Assembly: GCA_021397845.1 (NCBI GenBank)
Contig: CM038048.1
Location: 28,518,727-28,582,726, forward strand
Length of the DNA stretch: 64,000 bases
DNA from: Areca catechu
Lineage: Eukaryota; Streptophyta; Magnoliopsida; Arecales; Arecaceae
Direction of reading: 5' to 3'
Shown: positions 1-10,523 of the stretch, in pieces
Layout of the letters: every line of letters begins with the position of its first letter
Numbering within the stretch: the stretch's first letter is position 1
The notes under the pieces: model-generated
Databases searched by the model: none
What the model was told of the DNA's origin: nothing
The model's input: only the letters and a program-made list of their open reading frames with translations
Position numbers and translations under genes: made by a program

Positions 1-1130
1 AGGGTCGGTTTCAGCTTCTTGTATAGTATGTGGTTCTACATGAGATACAAAAGCAATCAAATCATGTGCATCCCTATGTGAAGCTCTAGTTCTAACACCT
101 TGAGATGGATCTCCTATAATAAGTTCTTTTGGATGTGAGTGTACATACCTCCATTCTTTAGGTATATCTTCATGATTTATTGCTTACCTCTTCTTCATGT
201 TGTTCACTTGTTTTCTTATCTTTGATAGTCATATCCTTTAGTCCATGTTCAAGTGTACCTGCATCATCATCAGTACAATCTTCTTTTCTAGAAGATATCA
301 TGTCAGTTTCATTGAAAACAACATAAATTGATTTTTCCACAATTAAAGTTCTTTTATGAAAAACTTGATAGGCTTTGCTATGCAGTGAATAACCAAGGAA
401 TATGGATTCATCAAATTTTGCATCAAATTTTTCTAGATTATCTTTACCATTATTCAACACAAAGCATTTGCAACCGAAAACATGAAAGTAATTAATATTA
501 GGCTTTCTATTGTTCCACAATTCATAGGAGGTTTTTCTTATAATAGGTATAATCGAAACTCTGTTTAAAATATAGCAAACAGTATTCATAGCTTCTGTCC
601 AAAAATAATTTGAAAGGTTTTCTTCATAAAGCATTGTTCTGGACATTTCTTCCAAAGTTCTATTCTTTCTCACTACAATACAATTTTGCTGTGGTGTTCT
701 AGGAGCTGAGAAGTTGTGATCGATACCGTGCTTTATGCAAAAGTGATCAAAATATTGATTTTCAAATTCTGTACCATGATCAATACGAATAGAAATAATA
801 GAAAGATTTTTCAAGTTTGAAAATTCTTTTGTAAAACTTTTTGAATACTTTAAAAGTTTCATCTTTATGTGCAATGAACAAAATCCAAGTGTATCTTGAA
901 AAATCATCTACAATCACAAGGCCAGACTTCATACAATCTAGGCTTGTCGTCCTAATAGGTTCGAAAAGATCCATGTAAAGTAGTTCTAAGGGTCTAGTAG
1001 TAGAAACAATATTTTAAGATTTAAAACTCTCCCTCACTTTCTTTCCTAATTGACATGCATCACAAATATAATCAAAATTTACTTTAAACTTTTGTAAGCC
1101 TTTAACCAAATCTTTTGAAATAAGTTTTGC
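1..1130 (-). pseudogene. F integrase and start of pol linker (broken)
   Basis: Copia integrase, which would insert element cDNA into the genome. The longest open piece is 170-907 and shows the second core aspartate in IDHGTEF, the APRTPQQN turn, and the downstream stretch FHVFGCKCFVLNN typical of the copia integrase C-terminal region. At the position of the catalytic glutamate (usually VVERKNR) this copy reads IVVRKNR, so the catalytic acid is missing. The first core Asp region (LLYMDLFEP, 930-985) lies in another frame. The pol linker 1-170 corresponds to B around 16740-16905. A relic; no function expected. Confidence 0.85.
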
Positions 1131-1938
1131 AATGGTATCCATACTAGGATGTCCATGTCATCTATACCATAGTAAACTTGATTCTTTGCTCTTATTATTC
1201 ACTGCCACAAGACTTGTATTGCTTGACATAGCTAGATCATTAAGATCTACTACATAAATATCACCAAGTCTATGTCCAATGAACTTTGTACTAGAGTTAA
1301 GAGGATCAACTACTATACACATTGAAGACTTGAAGAAAACATTAAAACCAATATCATAAAGCTGACTGATACTTAAAAGATCATGCTTTAATTTCTCTAC
1401 AAGTAGCACATTCTCAATAAATTTAGGAGTAATTTTTATTTGACCAATACTGATTATTCTTCCTTTGCGATTATCACCAAAGATTACCATGCCACCATCC
1501 TTTTGTTCTATGATGAAGAATTGATCAATATCACCCGTCATGTGTCTTGAACAGCCGCTATCAAGGTACTATCTTTTCTTTACATTTGTGGCTGCAAGAC
1601 ATTCCTGCAAAACAATCAAGTAATGGATTTAGGTATCCAAACTTTCTTGGATCCTTGCAAGTTAGTAGTATTGGTTCCTTTTGGAATCCAAATTTTCTTA
1701 ATTTTCTTATTGCCATTATATTTCAAATGACATTCAGATGTTTTGTGACCAATATTATTACAAGCATAGCAGATAATTTTTGACTTTGATTAAGAAGTGT
1801 ATGATGATGCAAACTTAAGTCTATATTGCTTAGATGTAATGAACTTAGGAGCATAAGATGTGGATGCATAAAACTTATTTGAATTTGAACCTTTATAACC
1901 GATTCCAAACTTGCTATTTGAATCTCTTTGATCTTTCA
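1131..1938 (-). pseudogene. F gag tail (zinc knuckle), protease and GAG-pre-integrase (broken)
   Basis: Three blocks read leftwards. A CX2CX4HX4C zinc knuckle (CYACNNIGHKTSEC, about 1736-1777) would bind RNA in gag. An aspartic protease active site reads YLDSGCSRHMTG (about 1533-1568), keeping the D-S-G triad. The open stretch 1158-1541 covers the protease tail and GAG-pre-integrase, ending SSLLWYR where relatives have LLWHR. Zinc knuckle and protease lie in different frames, so at least one frameshift separates them. Sequence is very close to B 14975-15760. Confidence 0.82.
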
Positions 1939-2486
1939 AAATTGTCCAAGGGTGGAGAGGATGGGATAAGGATGGCTTAGTTGGCTTCAACAATTTTTAG
2001 ATAAGTGATTTTAGCTAAAAACAAATTATTGGTAGAAAATTACAACCACTTGACATGTGGCATTCTAGAAGGTCTTCATATGGTTGTCAAATGCTGATGT
2101 GGAAGCCTAGGTGTCATTAGAGGTGGTGCCCCACACGTCACTTGTTGGAAGGTATCTTTATGCTTCCCATAAAAGTCTTGATGTAGTGTAATTTCTTCTC
2201 CCCGAAGGTTTCTTGATAAGGTATCCCCCTATGTGAAAATTTTGGCTTCAAGTCTTGGCTTGAATTGGGCTTGAATGGCTTGAATTGGGCTTTGAAGAGG
2301 TGGCTTTCTATCATGCTTTGAGCTTGAGTCGAGTCATGAAAACTTGTCTTTTTCCATGTGTTGACTCATGAGTATGCTTCAAGAAAATCTGAGACTTGTT
2401 TCATGGCTTAAGATTTTATTAACTATAGCTATAAAAACAAAGTTAGTTAATCAAAGTATATATTCTTATTATTGATGTTCCCATCA
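1939..2486 (-). repeat. E 3' LTR fragment (first 548 bp)
   Basis: Direct repeat of about 6798-7338, readable base by base with scattered substitutions. It starts (minus strand) TGATGGGAACATC at 2486 and stops abruptly at 1939 where F begins. The remaining about 800 bp of the LTR, including the promoter part, is lost. Confidence 0.85.
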
Positions 2487-2502
2487 ATTCTCCCGGGGTG
2501 GA
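2487..2502 (-). other. E polypurine tract region
   Basis: On the minus strand the sequence CACCCCGGGAGAAT lies directly before the LTR start TGATGGG. The purine run GGGAGAA is the likely plus-strand primer site. The same CACCCYGGGAR context precedes the 3' LTR of G at about 52261-52274. Confidence 0.6.
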
Positions 2503-2615
2503 AAAAAGGCTTGTCTCCATCGAGTAGGAATTCATCTAGCTTTGGTGATACTCTAAGAGATCAGAGTCAATTCTTTGTAAGTCCTCTCGAGGATTCATGA
2601 ATCTTTGGAATTAGG

Positions 2616-2880
2616 TCATCTTTGCCGGTGAACCAAGTAGCATTGATAGTCTTTGTTTTGAGTAGTGACAATCTTGTCATCTAAGATTCGCTCAATCCTA
2701 TCTTGCCACTTTAGTAATATGGCTAGTGGACACCCAAGGATTGGTTCACTCTCAATGGTGGAATCAGGCCTGAATAGCTCACTAGGTATCATTGTTGGTT
2801 CCTTATACTTTTTAAGATCTGAAATGTTGAAAGTGGAACTGATACCAAAATCGGATGGTATATCTAGCACATATTAGGTT
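2616..2880 (-). pseudogene. E integrase C-terminus / chromodomain remnant
   Basis: The 84-residue open stretch aligns over its whole length with the last part of the G polyprotein (51900-52176). Shared blocks are FGISSTFN, SDLxxY, MIPSELF and RIERILDD. In chromodomain gypsy elements this tail targets integration to chromatin. The conserved end RYLV...GRP is shortened here to CYLVHRQR. It is the only piece of pol left in E, showing that an internal deletion removed the polymerase and integrase core. Confidence 0.75.
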
Positions 2881-2885
2881 CAATT

Positions 2886-3505
2886 TTTCTTACTATTTTG
2901 AAAAGGACCTACACCACGGGCATATAATCATTTTGAGCCTAATCAGACATAGTCTCATTCCTGAAATTCTTTGGCTTTTTTTATAAAATTTAGCCATATG
3001 CTAGTTAATTTCATTGCTCAAAATTTGTTTTACTAATCACGCTATGCATATGACTCTCGTAATCATGGATACTTATGCATGGGACACCAAATGTCAAGAG
3101 ACAAATGCAAATGATGCTAAATGGTAAAAGATAAACAAAAACAAAACAAGCTCAAATGGATTTTATTATCTATGGACTAAACTTTATTGTTGGGCTAGGA
3201 AATAAGGTTCCTAATTTTCAATATTTCCTAGATGGCAGTGAATCTTAATTTGGCTCTCAACATATGCCAAAGAGTCTTAATAAAGTAACTGTTGAATATC
3301 ACTGGGACCAGATTAATGGTAATGTAGATGTCCCAGCTGGATGGGATAGAAGAGTGAATGAAATGTAATGGTGGATCGGGATGGTGGATGTTCAAAAATG
3401 GAGAATCATGGATAGAAAATTTGTTAGGAAAAATATTTTGCAGGGTTTTCAAAGGCTCTATAGCTTCTTGGGGCTGATCCATAGGGTTTTGTTCTTTGAT
3501 GGTCA
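2886..3505 (-). other. E internal stretch without identifiable gene
   Basis: Contains one 92-residue open frame (3228-3506) with no motif I recognise. It may be a degraded gag tail or sequence brought together by the pol deletion. No catalytic motif of protease, polymerase or integrase can be read on either strand. Confidence 0.4.
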
Positions 3506-4496
3506 ATACCCCAATATGTGACCATTCATCGATCTCTAGATCTAAACCTTCAACATCAATTAATTCCGGATCTTCTATGTTATCCTCAGATTGATCTCCA
3601 TGGTTTTGTCTTTGGATTTCATTTTAATCATCCCTGTTGTTGATTTCTTTAGGCTGGGTAATTATTTTATCTTCAAGTAATTGTTCTTGATCATATTCAT
3701 CCATAAGGTTAGACCTAGCTTCATAAACTTCTTCTTTAAGTTCTTCAACGAGTTTAGGATTTTCTCTTTCTAGCCCTTCATTTGGACAAGACTTTGATTC
3801 TATTTCATCCTTAAATTCTTTAATAGGTTTAGGAGATTTTTCCTCTAATTCTTTCATTGGTTTAGTCTCTTCTTCATCTCCCTCATACTTATTGAATTTA
3901 GCAATATATTTAAATGCAATTTCATCATCTTGTCTTAATTTGTACCATTGGGTTGGAAGATTTTGCTTATAAGATTTGCTTAGGTACTTTTTCCTCAACT
4001 TACTCTTCATATCTCTCCAAGTAATTATTTTATCTCCACTATAATAACTTTTATGCTCAACATGTTTCCAATATGCTCAACATGTTTCCTTAGCATGTCG
4101 GACTAGCTTTAATTTGACAAATTGACATTTCTTTACTTTCGACATTTCATCAAATTCAAAGTATTGATCCATTTTTTTCTCCTAATCGACATACACCTCA
4201 GGGTTTCCATCAAAAGTGGGTGCATAGGGTCGATTGCTCCCAAAGACTCTCTCCTCCTGATCTACAAAGTCTTGGCAGGGGTATTTAAGTTTATACTCAG
4301 GGATGAGATCATGATAATGGGCTCTTGGACCAATGGGAGGTAATTTAGGATTAGTACGGGTCAAGCGATCTTTTTCTAGGTTCCCGTTTTGATTATTTAC
4401 TTGCCCTAACTCTTTGTTTACTTGTCCTAATGGTTTAGTTAGGGTATCAAAATTTTCAGTCAGGATCCTCATAAAGAACTCAAGAATGGGATCCAT
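3506..4496 (-). pseudogene. E gag (broken)
   Basis: Capsid-type gag of a Ty3/gypsy element. The N-terminal open piece (4182-4496) has repeated GQVN residues like the LNNQMNN stretch at the start of G gag, then PTFDGNPEVYVD, matching the FDGNLDPKVYIDW block of G at 47946-47980. A second piece (3624-4010) holds the SKLRKKYLSKSY and YIAKFNKY blocks, equivalent to KLREKYLPVSY and YIAKFDEF in G, followed by a Glu/Lys-rich tail. The two are in different frames. It resembles the retrotransposon gag domain family by position and blocks; non-functional. Confidence 0.75.
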
Positions 4497-5974
4497 GGAT
4501 ACATGTAGGACTGTTGGTATAGGACTTCATATCAAATGGGCAAGCAGTACAAACCTAACTTCTAGGGCACCTAGACCTAAAAGTTCAAAATACAGGAATT
4601 GACTAAGTACTAGTTAAAGTTTTAATTACCTTTTCCATTGGCCAAGTAAGAGGTGGGGTTGCGGGAGGCTTCTCTCGCTTTCACAAGATCCTAATTAAAA
4701 ACTGCAAGTCCACTTAAGGCATTTGGCATTGGACCTCTTACCTTAGACACCAATTTCAAGAAGTTAGTACAAATTCAACTAATATTTGGTCTCATCTTGC
4801 ACTTGAACCCGACTTGTGGGTGTCCCTAGTTTTAGGTTCCTACTCGGTTTCAATTATAGTTTAGGTCAATGCAAATGTGGGTGATTGTTTTGGACCAAGG
4901 AAAGGTAATGACCTCCTTCCCTTATGTTATAATTGAATGCCCTTAATTAGATTTAGAAATGGATGCACAAACAATTCACTAACTAGATAACACAACTAGT
5001 ATTAGCATAAACATGTGATTCAAACCCAAATTTCAAAAAATATTAAAATTCAAAAAAAAATTAAATTGAAAAATTTATTTTTTGAAGTCCAGATTTCAGA
5101 AATCAAATTTTAAAATTTAAATCTTGAATTAGGATTAAAAATTCATTTTAGAAGTTAGAGTTGTTGTAAGATAGTTTCAGCCCTAACAACTTCTAATCAA
5201 CTATTTTAAAAATTTTGAAATTAAAATTTTAAAATCTTAAAAAATTAAAATTCAAATTTAAATTGTTAAATATCTTAGTGAAGACTCTAGATTCCAAATA
5301 TTGAAACTTAATTCTTGGAATTTGGTTAAGAAATTCATTTTGAAAGCTTGTTGAAAAAGAAAATTTCAGTAGGGAACAACTTTCAACTAGCTTGTTTTAA
5401 AAACTCAAAATTTAATCTTTTTAAAAATATTAAAATTCAAAATAAAATTGATTTGATTAACGCTCAGATAAGAATTCTTGGATTTCAAAGTTTTAACTTC
5501 GGATTAACTCGAATTTTGGTTGATAAGGTAGTTTGAAAACAATTGCTCGAAAGTTCCAGCAGTTTAGATAGCTCTTAAACACCTGAATTCAAATTTTAGA
5601 TTCTGAGTTCTAAATCCTTCTAAAATTTAAAATTCTAGTGGAAAATAATAAAAATTGAAGTCTGGACCTCAGATCTAAAAATTAAATTTTTTTTTAAAAA
5701 TACTTTTATATTTTTTTGAAAATTAAATGAAATGGAAGGTAGAAACATAATTTTGGACAGAACTTAAGAAATGATCTAAGAACTCATATTTTTAAATCTA
5801 GAAATAAATGGAAAATATTTTTTTGAATTTTATATTTAGAATCCTAACATACTAAGGTACTAGAAAAGTATTTTTCTGAATTTTTTTTCAATGTGAAAAA
5901 AATTACTAAAATTTGTGAAAAATTTGGATGAATACTCAAACAAAAATTTCAAACACTTGACATAGTAAACCATT
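4497..5974 (-). other. E untranslated leader, non-coding
   Basis: Very AT-rich with many A and T runs, stops in every frame. The part at 4620-4760 (minus strand) is conserved with the leader of G at 45220-45350, including CTTAAGTGGACTTG, GTTTTTAATTAGGA and CTCTTACYTGGCCA. No gene seen. Confidence 0.7.
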
Positions 5975-5975
5975 A

Positions 5976-5987
5976 GCTCTAATACCA
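5976..5987 (-). other. E primer binding site
   Basis: Minus strand TGGTATTAGAGC lies 5 bases inside the LTR edge. It matches the 3' end of plant initiator tRNA-Met (complement TGGTATCAGAGC) with one C-to-T change. It confirms minus-strand orientation. Confidence 0.75.
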
Positions 5988-5992
5988 AAAAT

Positions 5993-7338
5993 TGATGGGG
6001 AACAAAAATAAAATGATGAATGGAGAGTTTTAGAAAGCTAACTAGTAAACAAAATTGAGCAATTAATTATCAAATAAATGAGCTAAATTAGTCTAAGAAA
6101 AGAATTTTCATAAGAAGACTAGTTGATCTAATTTTTAAGACCCACAATGTAGATCTAGTTCAAAATAAGGATTAGGATCTTCATGGCAAGGAAACCATCA
6201 CTACTAGGACAAGTTAACCTTTAAATGATCAGATCTAATGAAGCTTAGGAAGAGTTTTTCTACAAACAATGATGGCTAATTATTTTGTGGAAGAAGGAGC
6301 TCTCATCACTCAAGGATTGAGGCCTAGAAGTCAAGATTGGCACTTTCTACTTTGAGACTCACCTTGGTCTTGATCCATGGTGTAGAGACCTTCATCCTTC
6401 ACATAAGAACCTGAGAGAACCTGCAAAGAAATTTAGGATTAGACATGGAAGAAGAATTGGAGTTGGAATGGAAACAAAGGAAGAAAAAGGAAGAAGAAGA
6501 AAGTGGTCGGTGGCTTGGGACTTGGAACTTGATCATAGATCCATCAATGGGCATCCCATCCTTTACTCCTTACAAAAGCACTCTTCACTCTCAAACTCAA
6601 ACTTAGAAATCTCTCATTCTCTCCTTGGATAAGGATCTACATACTCAAACTAGCTAGAAAACTTTCACTCCAAACAAGAACTCAAGAAAACTAGAATATA
6701 AGGAAACAATCCTTTCATTAATTCAAATCATAGTATAGAATGAAGACAATGAGAGCCTAGAGGCCCTATTTATAGGCTCCAATGCTAGGAATTTTATCCA
6801 AAGATGGAGAGAACGGGATAAGGTTGGCTTAGTTGGCTCCAATAATTTTTTAGTAAGTGGTTTTAACTAAAAATAATTTATTTGTAAAAAATTACAACCA
6901 CTTGACATGTGGCATTCTAGAAGGTCTTCATGTGGTTGTCAAATGCTGATGTGGAGGCCTAGGTGTCATTAGAGGTGGCGCCCCACATGTCACTTGTTGG
7001 AAGGTATCTTTATGTTTCCCATAAAAGTCTTGATGTAGTGTAATTTCTTCTCCCCCAAGGTTTCTTGATGAGGTATCCCCCCATGTAAAAATTTTATCTT
7101 CAAGTATTGACTTGAATTAGGCTTGAATGGCTTGAATTGGGCTTTGAAGAGGTGGCTTTCCATCATGCTTTGAGCTTGAGTCGACTCATGAAAAATTATC
7201 TTCTTCCATGTGTTGACTCATGAGTATGCTTCAAGAAAATTTGAGACTTGTTTCATGGCTTAAGATTTTATTAACTATATCTGTAAAAACAAAGTTAGTT
7301 AATTAAAGTATATATTATTATTATTGATGTCCTCATCA
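5993..7338 (-). repeat. E 5' LTR (1346 bp)
   Basis: Minus-strand ends TGATGAGGAC...CCCCATCA form a 5-bp terminal inverted repeat. It shares 6798-7338 with the 3' LTR fragment at 1939-2486 and is followed by the primer site. It contains a TATA box and one GAGTCGACTCATG box (about 7180) like those in A and B. Confidence 0.85.
6766..6774 (-). promoter_or_regulatory. E LTR TATA box
   Basis: Minus strand CCTATAAATAGGGCC in the middle of the LTR, a good plant TATA box (TATAAATAG). Transcription would start about 30 bases further left, defining the U3/R border. Confidence 0.6.
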
Positions 7339-10070
7339 AGATGGTGAATGCCTAGTTGCAATGAATGCCATAATAAATGAGACCAGTTGGCTATGGCATC
7401 GTAGATTAGGTCATGCAAGCATGCATTTACTTTTCAAATTGTGCAAAAAGGATTTAGTTAAAGATTTACCAAAACTTAGATTTGAAAAAGATAAAATTTG
7501 TGATGCTTATCAATTTGGAAAATAAACAAGAACCTCTTTTAAAACTATAGGAATTGTTTCAACATCTAGGCCATTAGAACTATTTCATATGGATCTCTTT
7601 GGATCAACTAGGACCACAATCTTAGGAGGCAAGAGATATGGATTTGTTATAGTTGATGATTTCTCTCGATTTATTTAAGTTTTATTTTTAGCACATAAAA
7701 ATGAATCTTTCATAGCTTTTACAAAATTTTATAGAAAGGTCTCAAATGAAAAGGTACTTCTATTGTTTGTATTCGAAATGATCATGGTACTAAATTTGAA
7801 AATCAATATTTAAAAAAATTTTATAATGAAAAAGGCATTGAACATAATTTTTCAGCACCTAGGATACCTCAACAAAATTGGGTAGTAGAAAGAAAAATAA
7901 GACATTAGAAGAAATAGCACGTACAATGCTTTGCGAAAATGTTCTTTTTAGATATTTTTGGGTTGAAGCTATTAATACTGCCTGTTATATTTTAAATCAA
8001 GTTTTAATCCAATCAATTTTAAAGAAAATACCTTATAAGCTTTGGAAAGAAAGAAAATCTACTTTAAAGTATTTTTGTGTATTTGGTTGCCGATGTTTTA
8101 TATTGAATAATAAAAAAGATAATTTAAGTAAATTTGATGCCAAGTCAGATGAAGGTATCTTCTAGGATACTCTATATCTACCAAGGCATACAGAGTTTTT
8201 AATAAAAGAATACTTATAATAGAAGAGTCTATGCATGTTGTATTTGAAAAGTCTACTAACAAGTCCTCCAGAAAAGAGGATACTTCTGATGATGGTATAG
8301 GTATTGAAGAACTTAAGAAGCTGACATTGGATGATCATCCATCCAAAGATAACAAAGAAGATCAAAACAAGGAGAATGAAGAAGAAGTCACAATATCTTC
8401 ACCAAAGGACAAGGATCTACCTAAAGAATGGAGGTATGCTCATGGACATCCCAAGAAATTAATCTTAAGAGATTCATTAAAAGGGATAAGAATTAAATCT
8501 TCTATTAGAAATAAATATGATTATATTGCTTATGTTTCATAAATAGAACCTAAGAATATAGAAGAAGCGGAAAAATATCCAAATTGGATGATTGCTATGC
8601 AAGAGAAATTAAACCAATTTGAAAGAAATAAAGTTTGGACACTAATAGAAAGACCATCTAATACTTCTATAATCGGCACTAAATGGGTATTTAAAAATAA
8701 ATTGGATGAAAATAGATAGTAACTAGAAACAAGGCTAGCTTGGTAGCTAAGGGTTACAATTAAGAAGAAGGAATTGATTTTGATGAAACCTTTGCTCCAG
8801 TAGCTAGACTTGAAGCTATTAGATTACTTCTAGCTTTTGCATGTTTTACGGATTTCAAATTATTTCAAATGGATATTAAAAGTGTGTTTTTGAATGGTTA
8901 CATATTTGAAGAAGTTTTTATATAACATCCATTTGGTTTCGAAAATCATGCATATCCTGATCATGTTTTTAAACTACATAAAGTACTTTATAGTTAAAAC
9001 AGGCCCCCCGTGCATGGTATGAAAGGTTAAATAAATTTTTAATTGAAAATGATTTTACTAGGGGTTATGTAGATACAACCTTATTTTTAAAGAAAAGTGC
9101 TGATGATCTCTTAGTAGTACCAATTTATGTCGATGATATATCTTTGGTGCCTCTAATAAATCTTTTTGTCAAGAATTTGCTAAGCTTATACGGGGAGAGT
9201 TAAAGATGAGCATGATGGGAGAATTGAGCTACTTTCTCAAACTCTAGATCAAACAAATAAGTGAAGGGATCTTCATCAACCAAGCTAAATACACAGAAGA
9301 TTTTAACAAAGTTTAGGATAGAGAAGACTAAACCTATTGGTACACATATGAGCCCTTCATATAAGCTTGACAAAGATGAATTTGGTAAGAAAGTTGATCA
9401 AAAACTTTATAGAGGCATCTTTGGATCTTTATTGTACTTAATTGTAAGTAGATTAGATATTATCTTTAGTGCATGCATGTGTGCTAGATATCCGTCTGAG
9501 CCTAAGGAATCATATTTATTGGCTGTTAAACATATACTTAGATATTTATCTGGTACTCTTGATATTGGATTATGGTACTCTATAAATTCAGCTATATATT
9601 TAATTGCATATTCTGATGCTAATTTTGCTGGCTGTAATTTGATAGAAAAAGTACTTCTGAAACTTGTCATTTTCTTAGAGTTAATTTAATCTCATGGTTT
9701 AGCAAGAAACAAAATTCAGTTGCACCATTTATATCTAAAGCTGAATATATTGCAGTTGGAAGTTGTTGTGCTCAAATCTTATGAATTAAACAATAACTCG
9801 AGGACTTTGTCATTAAATTAACTAAAACACTCATAAGATGTGATAATACAAGTGCAATTAACTTAACTAAAACACTCATAAGATGTGATAATACAAGTGC
9901 ATATAAAAATTAGACATCATTTCATTAGAGACCATGTTCAAAACAATGATGTTATGCTTGAGTTTGTTTGTACTGAAATGCAATTAGCTGATATTCTGAC
10001 CAAGCCTCTTAATGAAGATAGGTTCAGTATGATTAAAAGAGAATTAGGGGTTATTTATCCTTTTGATTAA
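7339..10070 (+). pseudogene. A pol: integrase, reverse transcriptase, RNase H (broken)
   Basis: Copia pol in the order integrase, reverse transcriptase, RNase H. GAG-pre-integrase shows WLWHRRLGH (7384-7410). The integrase core shows HMDLFGS, NDHGTKFE and QQNWVVERK, with W in place of the usual G. Reverse transcriptase shows LVAKGYN, QMDIKSVFLNGY and the active site YVDD at 9126-9137 with frame changes around it. RNase H shows GSLLYL, SDANFAG and ADILTKPL, ending at the TAA of 10068-10070. Many stops and shifts interrupt it, for example a TAG at about 8718. A 45-bp-period tandem duplication (9818-9901) falls in RNase H. Confidence 0.88.
9818..9901 (+). repeat. Tandem duplication inside A RNase H
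   Basis: A 39-base segment beginning ttaactaaaacactc occurs at 9818-9856 and again at 9863-9901 without mismatch, period 45. The second copy sits where relatives have only one, between the CDNTSA and HIKIRHHF blocks. Identity of the copies suggests a recent event in an otherwise old element. Confidence 0.85.
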
Positions 10071-10204
10071 ATCTCGATCTCTCTTCATGACCTTCGAAAT
10101 TTTTCTTGGAAATTTCCTAAACAAATGTCTTTGAAAATCATATTCAATCATTTATTAGCTATTAAAATCAATTATCTTGATTTTCTATGATTTTTTTTCT
10201 ATTT

Positions 10205-10290
10205 TCCTGATTTTTTTCTCGAAATGTCAACACTTGAAAGTGTCGACTCTTGGACTTAGCCAATGAGTCGACACTTGACCGGCAGGAATC
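10205..10290 (+). promoter_or_regulatory. A pre-env cluster of GTCGAC boxes
   Basis: Between the pol stop and the env-like start lie GTCAACACTTG, AGTGTCGACTC and GAGTCGACACTTG, partly symmetrical to each other. The same boxes are repeated in the A LTR. Sireviruses with env-like genes are reported to carry such boxes near the 5' end of env; the position fits. Function is unknown. Confidence 0.6.
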
Positions 10291-10523
10291 GATGAACAAA
10301 TAGGAAAAATGATCCATTTTTCTCATTTTTTCTTCCATCTTTCTCAGGCTAACATATCCTCCCATAGTACCCTAAACTTCATTAGATCCTATTCACGGTT
10401 CTAACACTCCCATTTTTAGTTTGAGCCCCTCTTTCCCTCTTGTTTTCATTGTTCTTCATGGTTTCACCTTGACTCCCTTGTGTATTTCCCTTTCCATCCT
10501 TGTTTTCTATTTTTTCCTAGATA

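Larger units (their letters stand above)
1..1938 (-). mobile_element. F: Sirevirus-like Ty1/copia fragment (internal region, no LTRs)
   Basis: Read on the minus strand this runs from the end of gag through protease, GAG-pre-integrase and integrase into the linker before reverse transcriptase, where it leaves the window at base 1. It is close to element B and collinear with roughly B 14975-16900, so it belongs to the same family. The right edge at about 1938 joins directly to an E LTR fragment, which suggests a deletion fused the two. Stops and frameshifts make it non-functional. Confidence 0.85.
1939..7338 (-). mobile_element. E: degenerate Ty3/gypsy element with chromodomain end, most of pol deleted
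   Basis: Order on the minus strand: 5' LTR (7338-5993), primer binding site, long AT-rich leader, gag, unidentified piece, integrase C-terminal/chromodomain remnant, polypurine tract, and the first 548 bp of a 3' LTR. LTR ends are TGATG...CATCA. Reverse transcriptase, RNase H and the integrase core are absent between about 3500 and 2890. The chromodomain remnant and the leader match element G, so E and G are relatives. No target duplication can be read because the 3' LTR is truncated against F. It abuts the broken 5' end of A at 7339. Confidence 0.85.
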
